From contig CP137684.1 of NCBI GenBank assembly GCA_037976565.1, forward strand, positions 23,735,010 to 23,799,009: a stretch of 64,000 nt of DNA, written 5' to 3'. A program made the translations under genes and the position numbers. The notes beneath the pieces were generated by a model. It saw only the letters and a list, made by a program, of their open reading frames with translations, was not told where the DNA came from and did not search any database. Shown one piece after another: positions 13,484 to 22,399 of the stretch (positions are counted from its first letter, which is position 1; the number at the start of each line of letters is the position of its first letter). This stretch comes from Mesocentrotus franciscanus. Taxonomy: Eukaryota; Echinodermata; Echinoidea; Camarodonta; Strongylocentrotidae.

Positions 13484-14362
13484 GGAACGTTACCGTTTGT
13501 ATTTTTTCTGATAATGTTGTTCATTGTGAAGTTAAGAGACTATTTTCATTCGAATTATTGGTTATACCACAGGTCTAATGACGATTGGAAGTTTCTATTT
13601 TACAAGTAATAAATAATTAAATACCATGGCCAATTGCAAAACAAGTTGTCAATGTCCTTATTCTTTGTCCCAGTAGATAAAGCAATAATTGATTTTAACC
13701 AGCGCAGAGGAGTTAAAATAGTTTATTGACAGCTACCAGGGACAAAGTTTTATTTATGGGTGGGAGCCAGGGAGGAGGCTATTAAGGTAAATTATTGATG
13801 CAATCAACCTTGGACAGGGAAAGAAACCAGTCGCCGTAATGTAAACATGCGGTCAGCCCTCAACTTTCCTCCCTTTCCTCTCCCCAAAGCGGAATTATCT
13901 TGGACAATAATACCTCATTCAGTCCATGGTGTTTCGAAGTCGTCACACTCAACAAATTTTCCCCACCATCCATCCCCGTACTCCGCACATGTCGAATATA
14001 CCAGTTTGCAAGAGAACAGTCTTCGAGCCAATGATGGGAAATGCTAATGCAATTATTATTGTTAACACCCCGATAACACTTTGTTTGTAGACTGAGGATG
14101 ACTAATAAGGTCTTTAGTTATCCTCAGTTTTAGGCAAGAAAGTGTTTATTTGAACGCTACGTGTCTCAGGCCAGAGAACTGCGTCGATTAGTTTTTATTT
14201 AGATACGCTACGTGTCTGAGGCCAGAGAACTGCCGCGTTGAACGCTATGTGTCTCAGGCCAGAGAACTGCGTTGATTGGTTTCCATGACGTTTTCATGAT
14301 GAATTGCAAATCCCGGCCGGGTCCCTAGGCTAATTTAGACTGTTTACTCTCTGTTTAATGAT
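13484..14362. repeat. macrosatellite unit 9, internally deleted
   Basis: 879-bp unit. At about 13986 the sequence jumps from CTCCGC to CATGTCGAATATACC, skipping about 480 bp present in the other units, and the 51-bp block is reduced to two or three copies (14147-14285). It also carries more point changes than inner units, as expected at an array edge. Confidence 0.92.
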
Positions 14363-14498
14363 GGTACGTTACCGTTTGTATTTTTTCTCATAATGTTGTT
14401 TATTGTGAAGTTAAGAGACTATTTTCATTCGAATTATTGGTTGTACCACAGGTCTAATGACGATTGGAAGTTTCTATATTACAAGTAATAAATAATTA
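14363..14498. repeat. macrosatellite unit 10, partial
   Basis: The last 136 bp of array sequence. Homology stops within AATAAATAATTA, where the 413-bp dispersed repeat begins. Confidence 0.88.
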
Positions 14499-14912
14499 TA
14501 ACAATATGAAATCCTGAAAATGCATTATTCATTATGTAAATCATTAGCATGCGTATCACCTAGTTCGTCAAAGTGACGAATTTAAGTCTAGTTCATAGTT
14601 GGATAGAGTATGAGTGGGAGATATGATTTCTTATAAAAAAACAAAAATCTAGAAAATGCATATTTCATTTTGATATTTAGATTTGAGGGTCAAAGGTCAA
14701 ATATACTGTACATGGTTTCTCTAAAACCATGCATTGTATAGACTAGAAATTAGGCACACTAAGAGACCTGAATAAGAGGATTATTTCAAAAAATAAGGTA
14801 AAATCATGCCAATGTTATCTTAACTACTTAGTATTTCACTAAACATGTGTGGCATGCACTCGGAACAGCCCACCTATACTTGTTATTAACAAGTATTACA
14901 TGTCTAGTTATA
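14499..14912 (-). repeat. 413-bp dispersed repeat, copy A
   Basis: This segment is the reverse complement of 42385-42797. Shared landmarks are AACAAGTATTACATGTCTAG, CCATGTACAGTATATTTGACC and CATATTTCATTTTGATATTTAG. One end lies beside the macrosatellite boundary and the other beside a TTATTATT stretch. No clear terminal inverted repeat or open frame was seen, so the element class is unknown. Confidence 0.85.
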
Positions 14913-15395
14913 ATTATTATTTGTAGGCGGAAAATAGGGAGTACTGCATATATCTCTTTTTGGTAACGATGTGCATGATTAAAGATAAAGTTAAGTTCTG
15001 GTTTTGCGATTACATTGAAAAAGAAATTGGGTGGAAGCAATTCGATTGATCATGTAGCAAATAAGTATAGTGGATGCTGTGAGCTTTTGGAATCATCAAA
15101 ATGATAAGAAATTTGATCATTCTTGCTAAGAGGCACATGCACTGTACACAGAAATGCGTATATGACTATAACGGGAATGCACAAACATGTTGAATGGAAA
15201 TAGGGTCCACAACCTCAATTTAACCGTTCCTTGTCGAATATGAGGCGTTTGAAGAGCCATTCTTTTCAGGGGACATTTTTGTCGACGATACTCTCCCACA
15301 CTAACATGAAGATAATGAACAAAACTCACAAGTTATTTTGAACCTTTCCCAGAACTAAACTTTCTCTTTAACCAAGTTAGCCGCCGTAGAAGGTT
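14912..15395 (-). repeat. member of a dispersed repeat family overlapping the EGF gene 3' end
   Basis: Read on the minus strand, this segment aligns with plus-strand 24640-25250 (and 39710-40300). Shared landmarks include CCCTGAAAAG.ATGGCTCTT, TTTCTGTGTACAGTGC, AAATTTCTTATCATTTTGATGA and CAACTTTATCTTTAA. The family therefore includes the putative last exon and intron end of the EGF-like gene. Either the gene recruited a repeat as its 3' end or the gene's 3' end was dispersed; the sequence does not decide. Confidence 0.75.
15266..15300 (-). CDS. putative short last exon of the EGF-like gene
   Basis: On the minus strand a fair acceptor (GTTCATTATCTTCATGTTAG) ends at 15301. Entering in phase 1 from the EGF exon, the frame gives VWESIVDKNVP and then TGA at 15266-15268. 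With the signal-peptide exon (18096-18024) and the EGF exon this would make a secreted protein of about 70 residues. The segment lies in a dispersed repeat and encodes no recognisable domain, so it could equally be intron. The prediction rests only on the splice site and on phase. Confidence 0.35.
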
Positions 15396-15409
15396 TGAAG
15401 AAATATTAC

Positions 15410-15514
15410 CTGTTTCACAGATTGTACCATTGTACCCAGATACACAGATGCACATGGATGTTTCCGTATCACAGGTTCCTCCGTTCAGGCAATCTGAGTC
15501 CATGTTACAGGTCC
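15410..15514 (-). CDS. EGF-like domain exon, symmetrical phase 1-1
   Basis: The 105-bp minus-strand exon encodes about 35 residues with the six EGF cysteines: TCN, SDC, NGGTC, SMC, CIC and GTIC, plus the GYNG turn before the last cysteine. EGF modules are extracellular, disulphide-bonded protein-interaction domains. Acceptor ATATAG ends at 15515 and donor GTAATATTT starts at 15409. Both boundaries split a codon after its first base, the classic phase 1-1 arrangement of shuffled EGF exons. No D/N-x-D/N/E calcium-binding signature precedes the first cysteine. The acceptor's pyrimidine tract is weak. The signal-peptide exon on the same strand at 18024-18096 also ends in phase 1, so they can join in frame. 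Other exons may lie outside or between. Confidence 0.8.
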
Positions 15515-15710
15515 CTATATCGATACATTTATAATTATGAACACATATGAGATGGTCAGTATTCAAGTTCTTTTATGACAATGATATCTCCGAAAAAAGG
15601 AACACGAGGATGATGATAATTATACAGATAACAGTATTGATAACGTTTATATCGATGGTGATGATGGTGGTGATAAATAACGATGAATGTAATGAGCGCT
15701 ATACAAGAAC

Positions 15711-15742
15711 CCACTATTATTATTATTATTATTATTATTATA
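15711..15742. repeat. (ATT)n microsatellite
   Basis: About ten TAT/ATT units in a row. Confidence 0.95.
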
Positions 15743-16879
15743 CCAAGTTAACTGTTCGGTTCAAGGTTTCAACCCGAGTCGACGTCCCGTTTTTGAGATA
15801 TGGACTAAACGTCAGGACAAACTTAAAAGCTCTGCTGACATCATTGACTTTCATTGAACTGTTTAGGAATATTTGAGGCGATAAGTGTTCCATGCCTTAA
15901 ATGGATGGACCGTGCCGTTTCAATATATATAACCTGTTGAGCGTAATTGAATCATTAAAGGTTCAAATGTATCAAAAGCAATTGGGAACCACCCTTTGGT
16001 ATTAACCTTTGTATTTGAAAGCAAAAAATGACAGTGTTTAGGCAAAATAAAGCATATGGGCGCAAAGCAAAAAGTGCGCGAATTTTCGAAAAATGCTTAA
16101 AATCTGGATCCAGCGATTAAGCTTAAAAGTAAATTTTACATCATTTTACTACTTCTATAGCCATATCAATTTCATGGAACTTTGTAACGACGGTTTTCCC
16201 CGAAACTGTACATTCTCATACTGTTTTGATACGTTTTTTTAATCATCGAAAACGTTCATTATGATTAAAATATATTTGTATGAAGTCCAATCCAAGCAAA
16301 GCAATGAATCCTTTGGTGGGGACGTATTTACGATTTGATCGAGAAAATGGGCCTTAAGCATTGTGATGAAATGTGTATGTATAATATATTATCAAGGACT
16401 GTAATCAATGGTTTCAGCACATCATATAGCATATGTTTTTATATTTTTGTCAGTAAAATACATGATTTTCACTATTCCTACAATAGGCCGTGATGAATAG
16501 CTTCAGAACAACCGGGACCCCCTTAGGTACCCCAATAATGATGTAATAGTGGTTGAATGAACAAGTACCTGAAGTTTGACATACATACAAATGTATGTAG
16601 AAAGAAAATATATCGACTAATTATAGTTAAATGCTCTTGAATTTCAAATCAGAAGCATAGCTTTCACCATAGGCCCTTCCATATTTCCTTTTTTTTTGTT
16701 CAGTCTATTAATTTACTGCTTTCGAACAAATTGAAATGAGGTACCTACTCTCTGTTTTTGTCTCTGTTAAATCGTTGCAAAATATGTAATATTTGTGAAA
16801 AATGAAACAATAAACTGAAACCGAAACTGAAATTGTTGCCAACTTTAAAAATCATGTTTTAACATTTAGATATGTACAT
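15743..16879. other. AT-rich intronic/intergenic stretch, nothing recognised
   Basis: No frame with protein-like character, no clear repeat copy elsewhere in the window and no RNA gene seen. An AATAAA at about 16809 is followed by ordinary AT-rich DNA. If the EGF-like gene is real this is its first intron. Confidence 0.6.
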
Positions 16880-17116
16880 ACAGTTAACAACTAAATTATT
16901 TATACCTCTTGTAAATGTGATGTTTTTAGTGTTTTCATAACTCAAGAATGAAAGGTAGACTGGTTCAATTAGAGCTTTAAAAAAATAGTTTTAGATGTCA
17001 ACTCTAAAATGTCACATTCTCAAGAAACATAAATCGGGACAAATCAATTTTCCACGTACTTAAAATATTACCAAACTCAGTAAGGGTAGGTATGATTAAG
17101 TTGTTAACTGTAAATA
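16880..17116. mobile_element. palindromic MITE, family 1 (copy A)
   Basis: The left end ACAGTTAACAACTAAAT is the inverse of the right end TTAAGTTGTTAACTGT, and the inverted match continues imperfectly for about 27 bp. The interior aligns with 21419-21639 and 36490-36710 (GATGTTT.TTGTGTTTT, AGATGT..ACT, ATGTCACATT.TCAAGAAACA). It has no coding capacity. The flanks do not give an unambiguous target duplication, so the superfamily is open. Confidence 0.8.
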
Positions 17117-17164
17117 TATATGCTATATATAATCCTACATGGTACATCCGGACATCATAAAAAC

Positions 17165-17564
17165 CGTATCCGGCACCTACCCCCTGGACAACCTACCCTG
17201 GATAACCACCCCTACGATAACCACCCTCTATGACAACTACTCACTACTCGACAACTACCCCCTAGGGGAACCACCCTCTAGGACGACTAGGACGACCCCC
17301 TAGGATAGTTGTCCGGGGGGTAGTTGTCGAGTAGTGAGTAGTTGTCTTGGGGGTAGTTGTCCGGGGGATAGGTGTCCGGGGGTAGTTGTCCTAGGGTAGT
17401 TGTTCCAGGGTAGTTGATCGGCGGGTAGATGTCCTAGGGGGTAGTCTTCCAAGAGGGCGGTTGCCCTAAGAGGTAGTTGTCCTAGGTGGTGGTTGATCTA
17501 GAGGGTGGTTATCCTAGGGGTGGTTATCCGAGGGTGGTTGCCCAGGGGGTAGGTGTCCTAGAAC
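17165..17564. mobile_element. foldback element with minisatellite arms and 10-bp direct flanks
   Basis: The left arm is built of ACAACTACCCCCTAGG-like ~16-17-bp units, and the right arm is the same array inverted. The outermost match is CACCTACCCCCTGG.CAACC (from about 17172) against its complement ending near 17556. A perfect 29-bp inverted pair (about 17233-17261 and 17317-17345) flanks the centre. The whole is bracketed by TCATAAAAAC at 17155-17164 and 17565-17574, a candidate 10-bp target duplication. Long terminal inverted repeats with 9-11-bp duplications fit Mutator-like or foldback elements; family assignment is inference. It sits in the presumed first intron of the EGF-like gene. Confidence 0.8.
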
Positions 17565-17874
17565 TCATAAAAACTGGTATATTACCTAACCCTAAATTCA
17601 ATATGACTAATCAAACTAATGACTAATGATTAAACCTTTTTTTCTTCTCTTGGGAGGCCTTTAAGTTTCCTGTGCCTGCAAACGTACGTAGAGGGCAGTA
17701 TTTCTTTGTTTAATCGTTAACAGGACACGAAAATGTCCTGCTAATGACCATGTCTACTTAATGACTCATTTTTTCACTACATATGTCCGTCTAATTACGC
17801 CGTAAGATGTATATATATAGACATATAAATATATATACTGAAGTAATGCCATCCTTTAAAAAAAAAAGCTGCCC

Positions 17875-17901
17875 CCCCCCTCCCCCGCCCAACATTTTTT
17901 T
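17875..17901. repeat. C-rich low-complexity tract
   Basis: GCCCCCCCCC and TCCCCCGCCC runs following an A-run. Opposite this, on the minus strand, the sequence continues upstream into a GC-richer stretch with a good donor (GCAG|GTAAGG near 17923), which might mark an alternative exon. Confidence 0.8.
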
Positions 17902-18023
17902 GTTTTGCGATCTCAATCCCTTACCTGCTGCACGCCAAACATGGCGTGATCCATGAATCCGCACGCCCAGCCCGGTCAACTGTGGCTAGCAGGAAATAGG
18001 AGAGATCGGGTTGGTGGTCTTAC

Positions 18024-18096
18024 CTGATACTCTGACTGTTTGAACACCAATCACTATCACAGCGATTGCTGCAACTAGATTTAGTATAAACCCCAT
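18024..18096 (-). CDS. first coding exon, signal peptide (EGF-like gene)
   Basis: The minus-strand ATG at 18096-18094 opens 24 codons, MGFILNLVAAIAVIVIGVQT then VRVS, a typical secretory signal peptide with a hydrophobic core and small residues. It ends in phase 1 at a strong donor (ATCAG|GTAAG, exon end 18024). The preceding ~45 bases look like 5' UTR, possibly behind an acceptor (TTCTGTTCATGTAG, ending near 18140). Its exit phase matches the EGF exon at 15410-15514, so a secreted or type I membrane EGF-like protein is likely. The intervening 2.5 kb contains the foldback element and MITE family 1. Missing middle exons cannot be excluded. Confidence 0.68.
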
Positions 18097-18149
18097 GCTG
18101 GAGGGCGTCCTTCCTCCACCAGAGGCAATTTCACAGATCCTACATGAAC

Positions 18150-19490
18150 AGAAAATTGTGTAATCGATGTTATTTACAAGTTTCTATAGCTGTATGGGGT
18201 GAGGAGAGACTGGCATATACGATGTACACTTGTACAGTATCTAAAATGAACTGATTTTCAAAGTCACCACATTTTATTCATCATCAGATTTAAGGCACTT
18301 CAATCATTTCGTATTAAACTTAAGAGTATACATATGCATAACAGTTGACACCAGTTTAAAAGTTCTAAAGCGTTTCAAAAAGCAGTCATGGGTTAACAAA
18401 AGCAACCTACCTTCAATACAGTGCGTATAAAAAGGGAAACCCAACTTTGGTAGCTTATGATTGAAATGTTATTATCAATGTGACCTTGAAAACTATTTCA
18501 TTATGAAGAAAAATAAGTTCTTTGTGAAATGATACCCTATTCATTTCCATGTTCTGAAATGTTCTGAAACGACCAAAGCAAGCGAGCAAAACATTTTTGT
18601 ATCTTTTCTGCTTGTTCGTGCAGTATTGCAGGTCTACAATTTGGCTTATAACTTATATATTCTACATTTTCAATAAATGTGTAATAAAAATACGGGAGGA
18701 ACTGTGTCCCGCGGAGGTTCGATACGGGACGCGGGAAAATGATCCACATACGGGACAATCCCATACAATGCGGAACGTTTGGTGAAAATAATCCCTTAAC
18801 ATGGACCTTACGCGACGACCTTTTGCTAAGGTCCGACTAGAAAAAGGAGAGGAATTATCGAGTAAAAAAACTAGCGATTGGCCTGCCTATGTGAGAGAGT
18901 GTATGGTCCACCAGGGCAAAGGCATACAAAAAGTCAAGCAATTACAAGAAGACAGGTTGTCTCTTATCAGTGGCAAAAGGTGCGTCATTCTGTAGACGAA
19001 TAAATGCCGTCTTAATAAATATTATAACAAATATGCGATTCAGTATACGGACTTCATAGGATCAAGCAAATCAATGTTGGTGACAAATTTGGATACCTGT
19101 TCATAACCAGCCTTTCCAATAAATTTTCCTACAAACGGTTAATTAGAAACCGGTCAATAAATATATAAATCATGTCTGTCCAGAGAGGTAATTACAGAAT
19201 ATCTTAGTGCCTCTGGAAACACACCGGTAGACAATGATACATTCAGAATGCATAACAGTACTAGAAGTAGAACTGACAAATGTCTCCTATAACCAATAAA
19301 GTGGGCATGTGATCTCAAAATGTAAATGTGGAAGGACGTTTCAAAATCGTAAAAAGACAATCTCGCTCACAGGATCAAACTGAGCGAAGTTTATAGAGTA
19401 AGGTTTATATGTTTTTTTTTTAGGATACACTTGATACATTCGGTTTAGTAAGAACAGCGCTCTCGATATCGTCCCTATATAATCTGATTT
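18150..19490. other. upstream flank, nothing recognised
   Basis: No coding frame with protein-like content and no convincing repeat structure. A modestly GC-rich patch lies at about 18700-18850. If the EGF-like gene is real, its promoter should be in the higher-coordinate part of this flank, but I see no clear TATA element at a suitable place. Confidence 0.5.
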
Positions 19491-19492
19491 AC

Positions 19493-19788
19493 CTTAAGCC
19501 CCCATCACACCAAACTTGTTCTCACTACGTTCTGGAAAATGTTGACAAACGGGCTCAAACTGTGTGAGAACGGAGTTGAACGTAGTAGAAACTGTTTACG
19601 ATCTGTTTAAGAACTGCATGGACGGGCTCTGACTGGCTAGGACGGGAGGGTGCTCTAGAACTTGGAGCCTGTTCAAAGTTTTTCCCATCCTGCAATTAGA
19701 CGGAATGACCATGTACTTAAAACGAGATGGACGTACTACGAACGGACTGATTGCCGTACTATGAACGGAATTGCCGTACTTTGATCCT
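19493..19788. repeat. unclassified repeat with ACGTACTACGAACGG motifs
   Basis: It opens with GCCCCCATCACACCAAAC and contains several imperfect GTACTACGAACGGA-like units (about 19731-19780). The composition differs from the surrounding AT-rich DNA. It runs into the palindrome at 19789, so both may be one element. There is no second copy in the window. Confidence 0.45.
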
Positions 19789-19866
19789 ACTAGGAATCTG
19801 TTACAACGTGATGTGGTCGAGCATTAATTGATGCTCGACAACGTTACGTTGTAACAGATTCCTAGT
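19789..19866. repeat. 78-bp long hairpin
   Basis: ACTAGGAATCTGTTACAACG at the left is the exact inverse of CGTTGTAACAGATTCCTAGT at the right. A second inverted pair lies inside (GTCGAGCAT against ATGCTCGAC, loop TAATTG). The DNA could extrude as a cruciform, and a transcript would form a long stem. Confidence 0.9.
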
Positions 19867-20076
19867 ATGGAAGGCAAGGAAAAGGGTTGCGCAGCCTCCG
19901 AAATGGCAGGAGAATATCCAGAAGATTAAACGGATCTGTGCCTACCAGTTGTGATATGGAAAGGCACTTGACGCAAGCAAGATAGGTGATCCATGTTAAG
20001 ATACGTTCAGGCTAATAGTATAAAATGCATGTTTTAACCCTATTTTAACCGGGCTATTTCAGACCAGGTTTTTACC

Positions 20077-20094
20077 GGGGGTCAATTTGACCCC
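20077..20094. repeat. GGGGTCAA/TTGACCCC short palindrome
   Basis: Eight-base arms around one base, in a stretch (20030-20120) of different composition that may be an old repeat end. No second copy in the window. Confidence 0.5.
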
Positions 20095-20119
20095 TAAGAT
20101 CTCGGCCGTTTCACAGCTG

Positions 20120-21330
20120 ATCGCCGCGAAAATTTGCATGCATGTCAAGTGAAGTGTATATAATACTATAGTAATTTCCATTTTTTGAAAATTTAACTCA
20201 TTTGCATATTTATGGTAATTTATGCAAATAAGGTCATAACCTTCACATTTTTACCCATAAATCATATATTCTTCATATTTAAGCATTCTTTTTCACTACA
20301 TATATTTGTTAGACCATTTGGAATAAAAATACGACAAAAAAATTGGAAGGGCCAGGTTATTCCTTATGTAATCTCTTGTTTTGATAATTTCTTATATATT
20401 TCATTGTTTTTTAAATTATGTATTTCATTGTTTTTGTTGTTTTATTTCATTTCTAACTACAATGTAACTATTTTGACCCCATAACAAACACCTAAACGTT
20501 ATTCAAGACCAAATAACCAATGTTTTATCTCTTTTTTAGGAAAAATGATATGTCCATATGTTTTGTACACAAATCCGAAAATGAGCGATTTTCGGGCTGG
20601 CATGCAAAGACAAAAGGTCACGTGACTTTGTAACTATACGTCCGATACATATTACCTCTAAAGAGAACTACATGTATGAAGGTTTTGGTAACTGGTATTG
20701 TTGACTATTGGTACTGCTACATAATTAAATTTATCCTGGGAGTGTAGCTGTTTGCTTTCTTTACAGTAAATTTTTGAAGTCATGTTCAGAGGAATGACAA
20801 GTTCCCTCTTTTTTGTTTGCCTGATGTACAGTCCGAATTCATGAGTAAGAATGATAATTTGACGAGTCCACACGTTTACTTTACGCGATGTAATTTTCAG
20901 CTTCATGCAATATCATTAAATTGCCAAGTTGCTTGTGAAAGTGTTTGGAATTGTAATTTTCTATTTAAGTAATCATTGCTGAAATGTAAACTAAAGTTGA
21001 TAGTATCTTGCCATTAGGTTGTCAATTGTATGAGTTGCATTTCGCATGTGAATTAAAAAAAAAGAGAAGAAGAATCGTAATATTGAAATGTTAACAGGCA
21101 TGAATATGATGTTTCAAAAAAGTTTTCGATAGCGAATGAGCTATTGTAAGAGTTTTTGTTAAGTTGAGACAAAACGTATCTGGTTGATGTAAAGGTTTTG
21201 TGTAGAAATATCATAGGAGACAAACTGACAACAGTAAGGCTATTGAGCTCAGTGTTGAGCTCAGTGTTTGTGAAATCATGAACAGTATAATCAGCTCATG
21301 GAAGTGCTACCTTGAGAACCGAGTGATTGT
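20120..21330. other. AT-rich flank left of the duplication, nothing recognised
   Basis: Low-complexity AT-rich sequence with scattered short frames of no protein-like character. The 15-kb duplicated unit begins at 21331 without any visible repeat at the boundary. Confidence 0.55.
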
Positions 21331-21418
21331 TTTATGCCTTGAATCTACATTTGCTAACACATTTTCCCAAGATTTGAATCTGTAATTATCAGAGCTATTT
21401 ACTAATGAGAAAATACAT

Positions 21419-21639
21419 ACAGTAAACAACTAAATTGTTCATACCCCTTGTAAATTTGATGTTTCTTGTGTTTTGTGTAACTAAAAAATGAATTAAGGCT
21501 TCAAATAAACACTTTTAGATGTGATCTTTAATATGTCACATTATCAAGAAACACAGATCAGGATAAATGTATTTTTCACATACTTCAAAACATACAAGAG
21601 TTGGTAAGGGTATGAATAATTCAGTCGTTACCTGTACCT
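21419..21639. mobile_element. palindromic MITE, family 1 (copy B)
   Basis: Ends ACAGTAAACAACTAAAT and CAGTCGTTACCTGT are inverted imperfectly, with interior homology to 16880-17116. It lies 88 bp inside the left border of duplication copy 1. Confidence 0.75.
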
Positions 21640-22129
21640 TTAAGTTCCTTTCAATAAACGTAGGACTATGCAAGACTTGTAAATCCGCATTTTGTGTATA
21701 TTTAGCAGGATTTGCCGTCTCTCTTGCGTTATCACCTTTTTACTCGCTTAAAAGCTAAATTTAGACAAACTATTTGCATGTAAATTTTCTTGAAAAATAG
21801 GAGAGACTAAATTGTAAATAGGTGATTGTGATCCATAAACATAAGGTGATAACGAATTGTAAATAAGAGCAGGGTTATTACAGAAAGGAGTTATCATAAT
21901 GTTATAATGAATGGATTAGAATGATATCTTTATTTTATTTGTTGAAAATAAAGAGTTAAAAATAAGTTAGAAATGGAAAAATAATAACATCGAGAATAGT
22001 GTTAATTAATGATATAATATTGCAATCCACAATTCAGACCTAAAAATAGACAACTATTGAAATAGATGATAAATCGCTTTAATATAATAGGCGATTTAAA
22101 AAAAAGACATTGTTGCCTGACAACTTGCC

Positions 22130-22245
22130 TGTTTTGCTTCAGGTTATTGGTTGACATTGTGTGATTGGCTTATTATTTTCCAGCAATAAAAAAAGTAATA
22201 AAGCGAATAATATGCAAGCTATTTATATCCGTTATGCTTAAAAAC
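22130..22245 (+). promoter_or_regulatory. possible core promoter with two ATTGG boxes and a TATA-like site
   Basis: ATTGG (inverted CCAAT) occurs at about 22147 and 22163, and TATTTATATCC at about 22220, a spacing that would suit a start near 22250. No exon with a good frame follows, so a non-coding or dead promoter, or chance in AT-rich DNA, is possible. The same elements are repeated in copy 2 near 37200-37310. Confidence 0.25.
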
Positions 22246-22289
22246 AATTTAGAGTGCATGTTTGCCTCATATTTGTACTGCATTTGTGG

Positions 22290-22395
22290 ATGCTTGATAA
22301 TGATGATAATGTGATGATTATGTTTTTGATGATGAGGATTATGATGGTGATAATAACATTACTATTACTAATAAAGAATTATAATAATCATGATT
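22290..22395. repeat. GAT/AAT-rich simple repeat
   Basis: Interrupted GATAAT, GATGAT and ATTATG units; copied at about 37361-37466. Confidence 0.7.
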
Positions 22396-22399
22396 ATAA

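Larger units (their letters stand above)
1606..14498. repeat. macrosatellite array, ~1.46-kb units
   Basis: A unit starting at GGTACGTTACCG or GGAACGTTACCG recurs at 1606, 3066, 4528, 5989, 7448, 9004, 10465, 11923, 13484 and 14363. Unit lengths are 1460, 1462, 1461, 1459, 1556, 1461, 1458 and 1561 bp, then a deleted unit of 879 bp and a partial one. Copies are nearly identical by eye, and variants are shared in patchwork between non-adjacent units, as gene conversion or unequal exchange produces. I compared the unit with 5S rRNA and the common snRNAs from memory and found no match. No long ATG-initiated frame exists. Function unknown; anonymous satellite is the safest call. Confidence 0.96.

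Noticed and set aside
1606..14498. Tandem 5S rRNA, snRNA or histone gene cluster
   Set aside because: Unit length is compatible with such clusters, but no 5S or snRNA sequence, histone frame or histone 3' hairpin was found in the unit.
19154..19360. Short hydrophobic minus-strand frame upstream of the EGF-like gene
   Set aside because: No splice or promoter context, length within chance expectation, and no family recognised.
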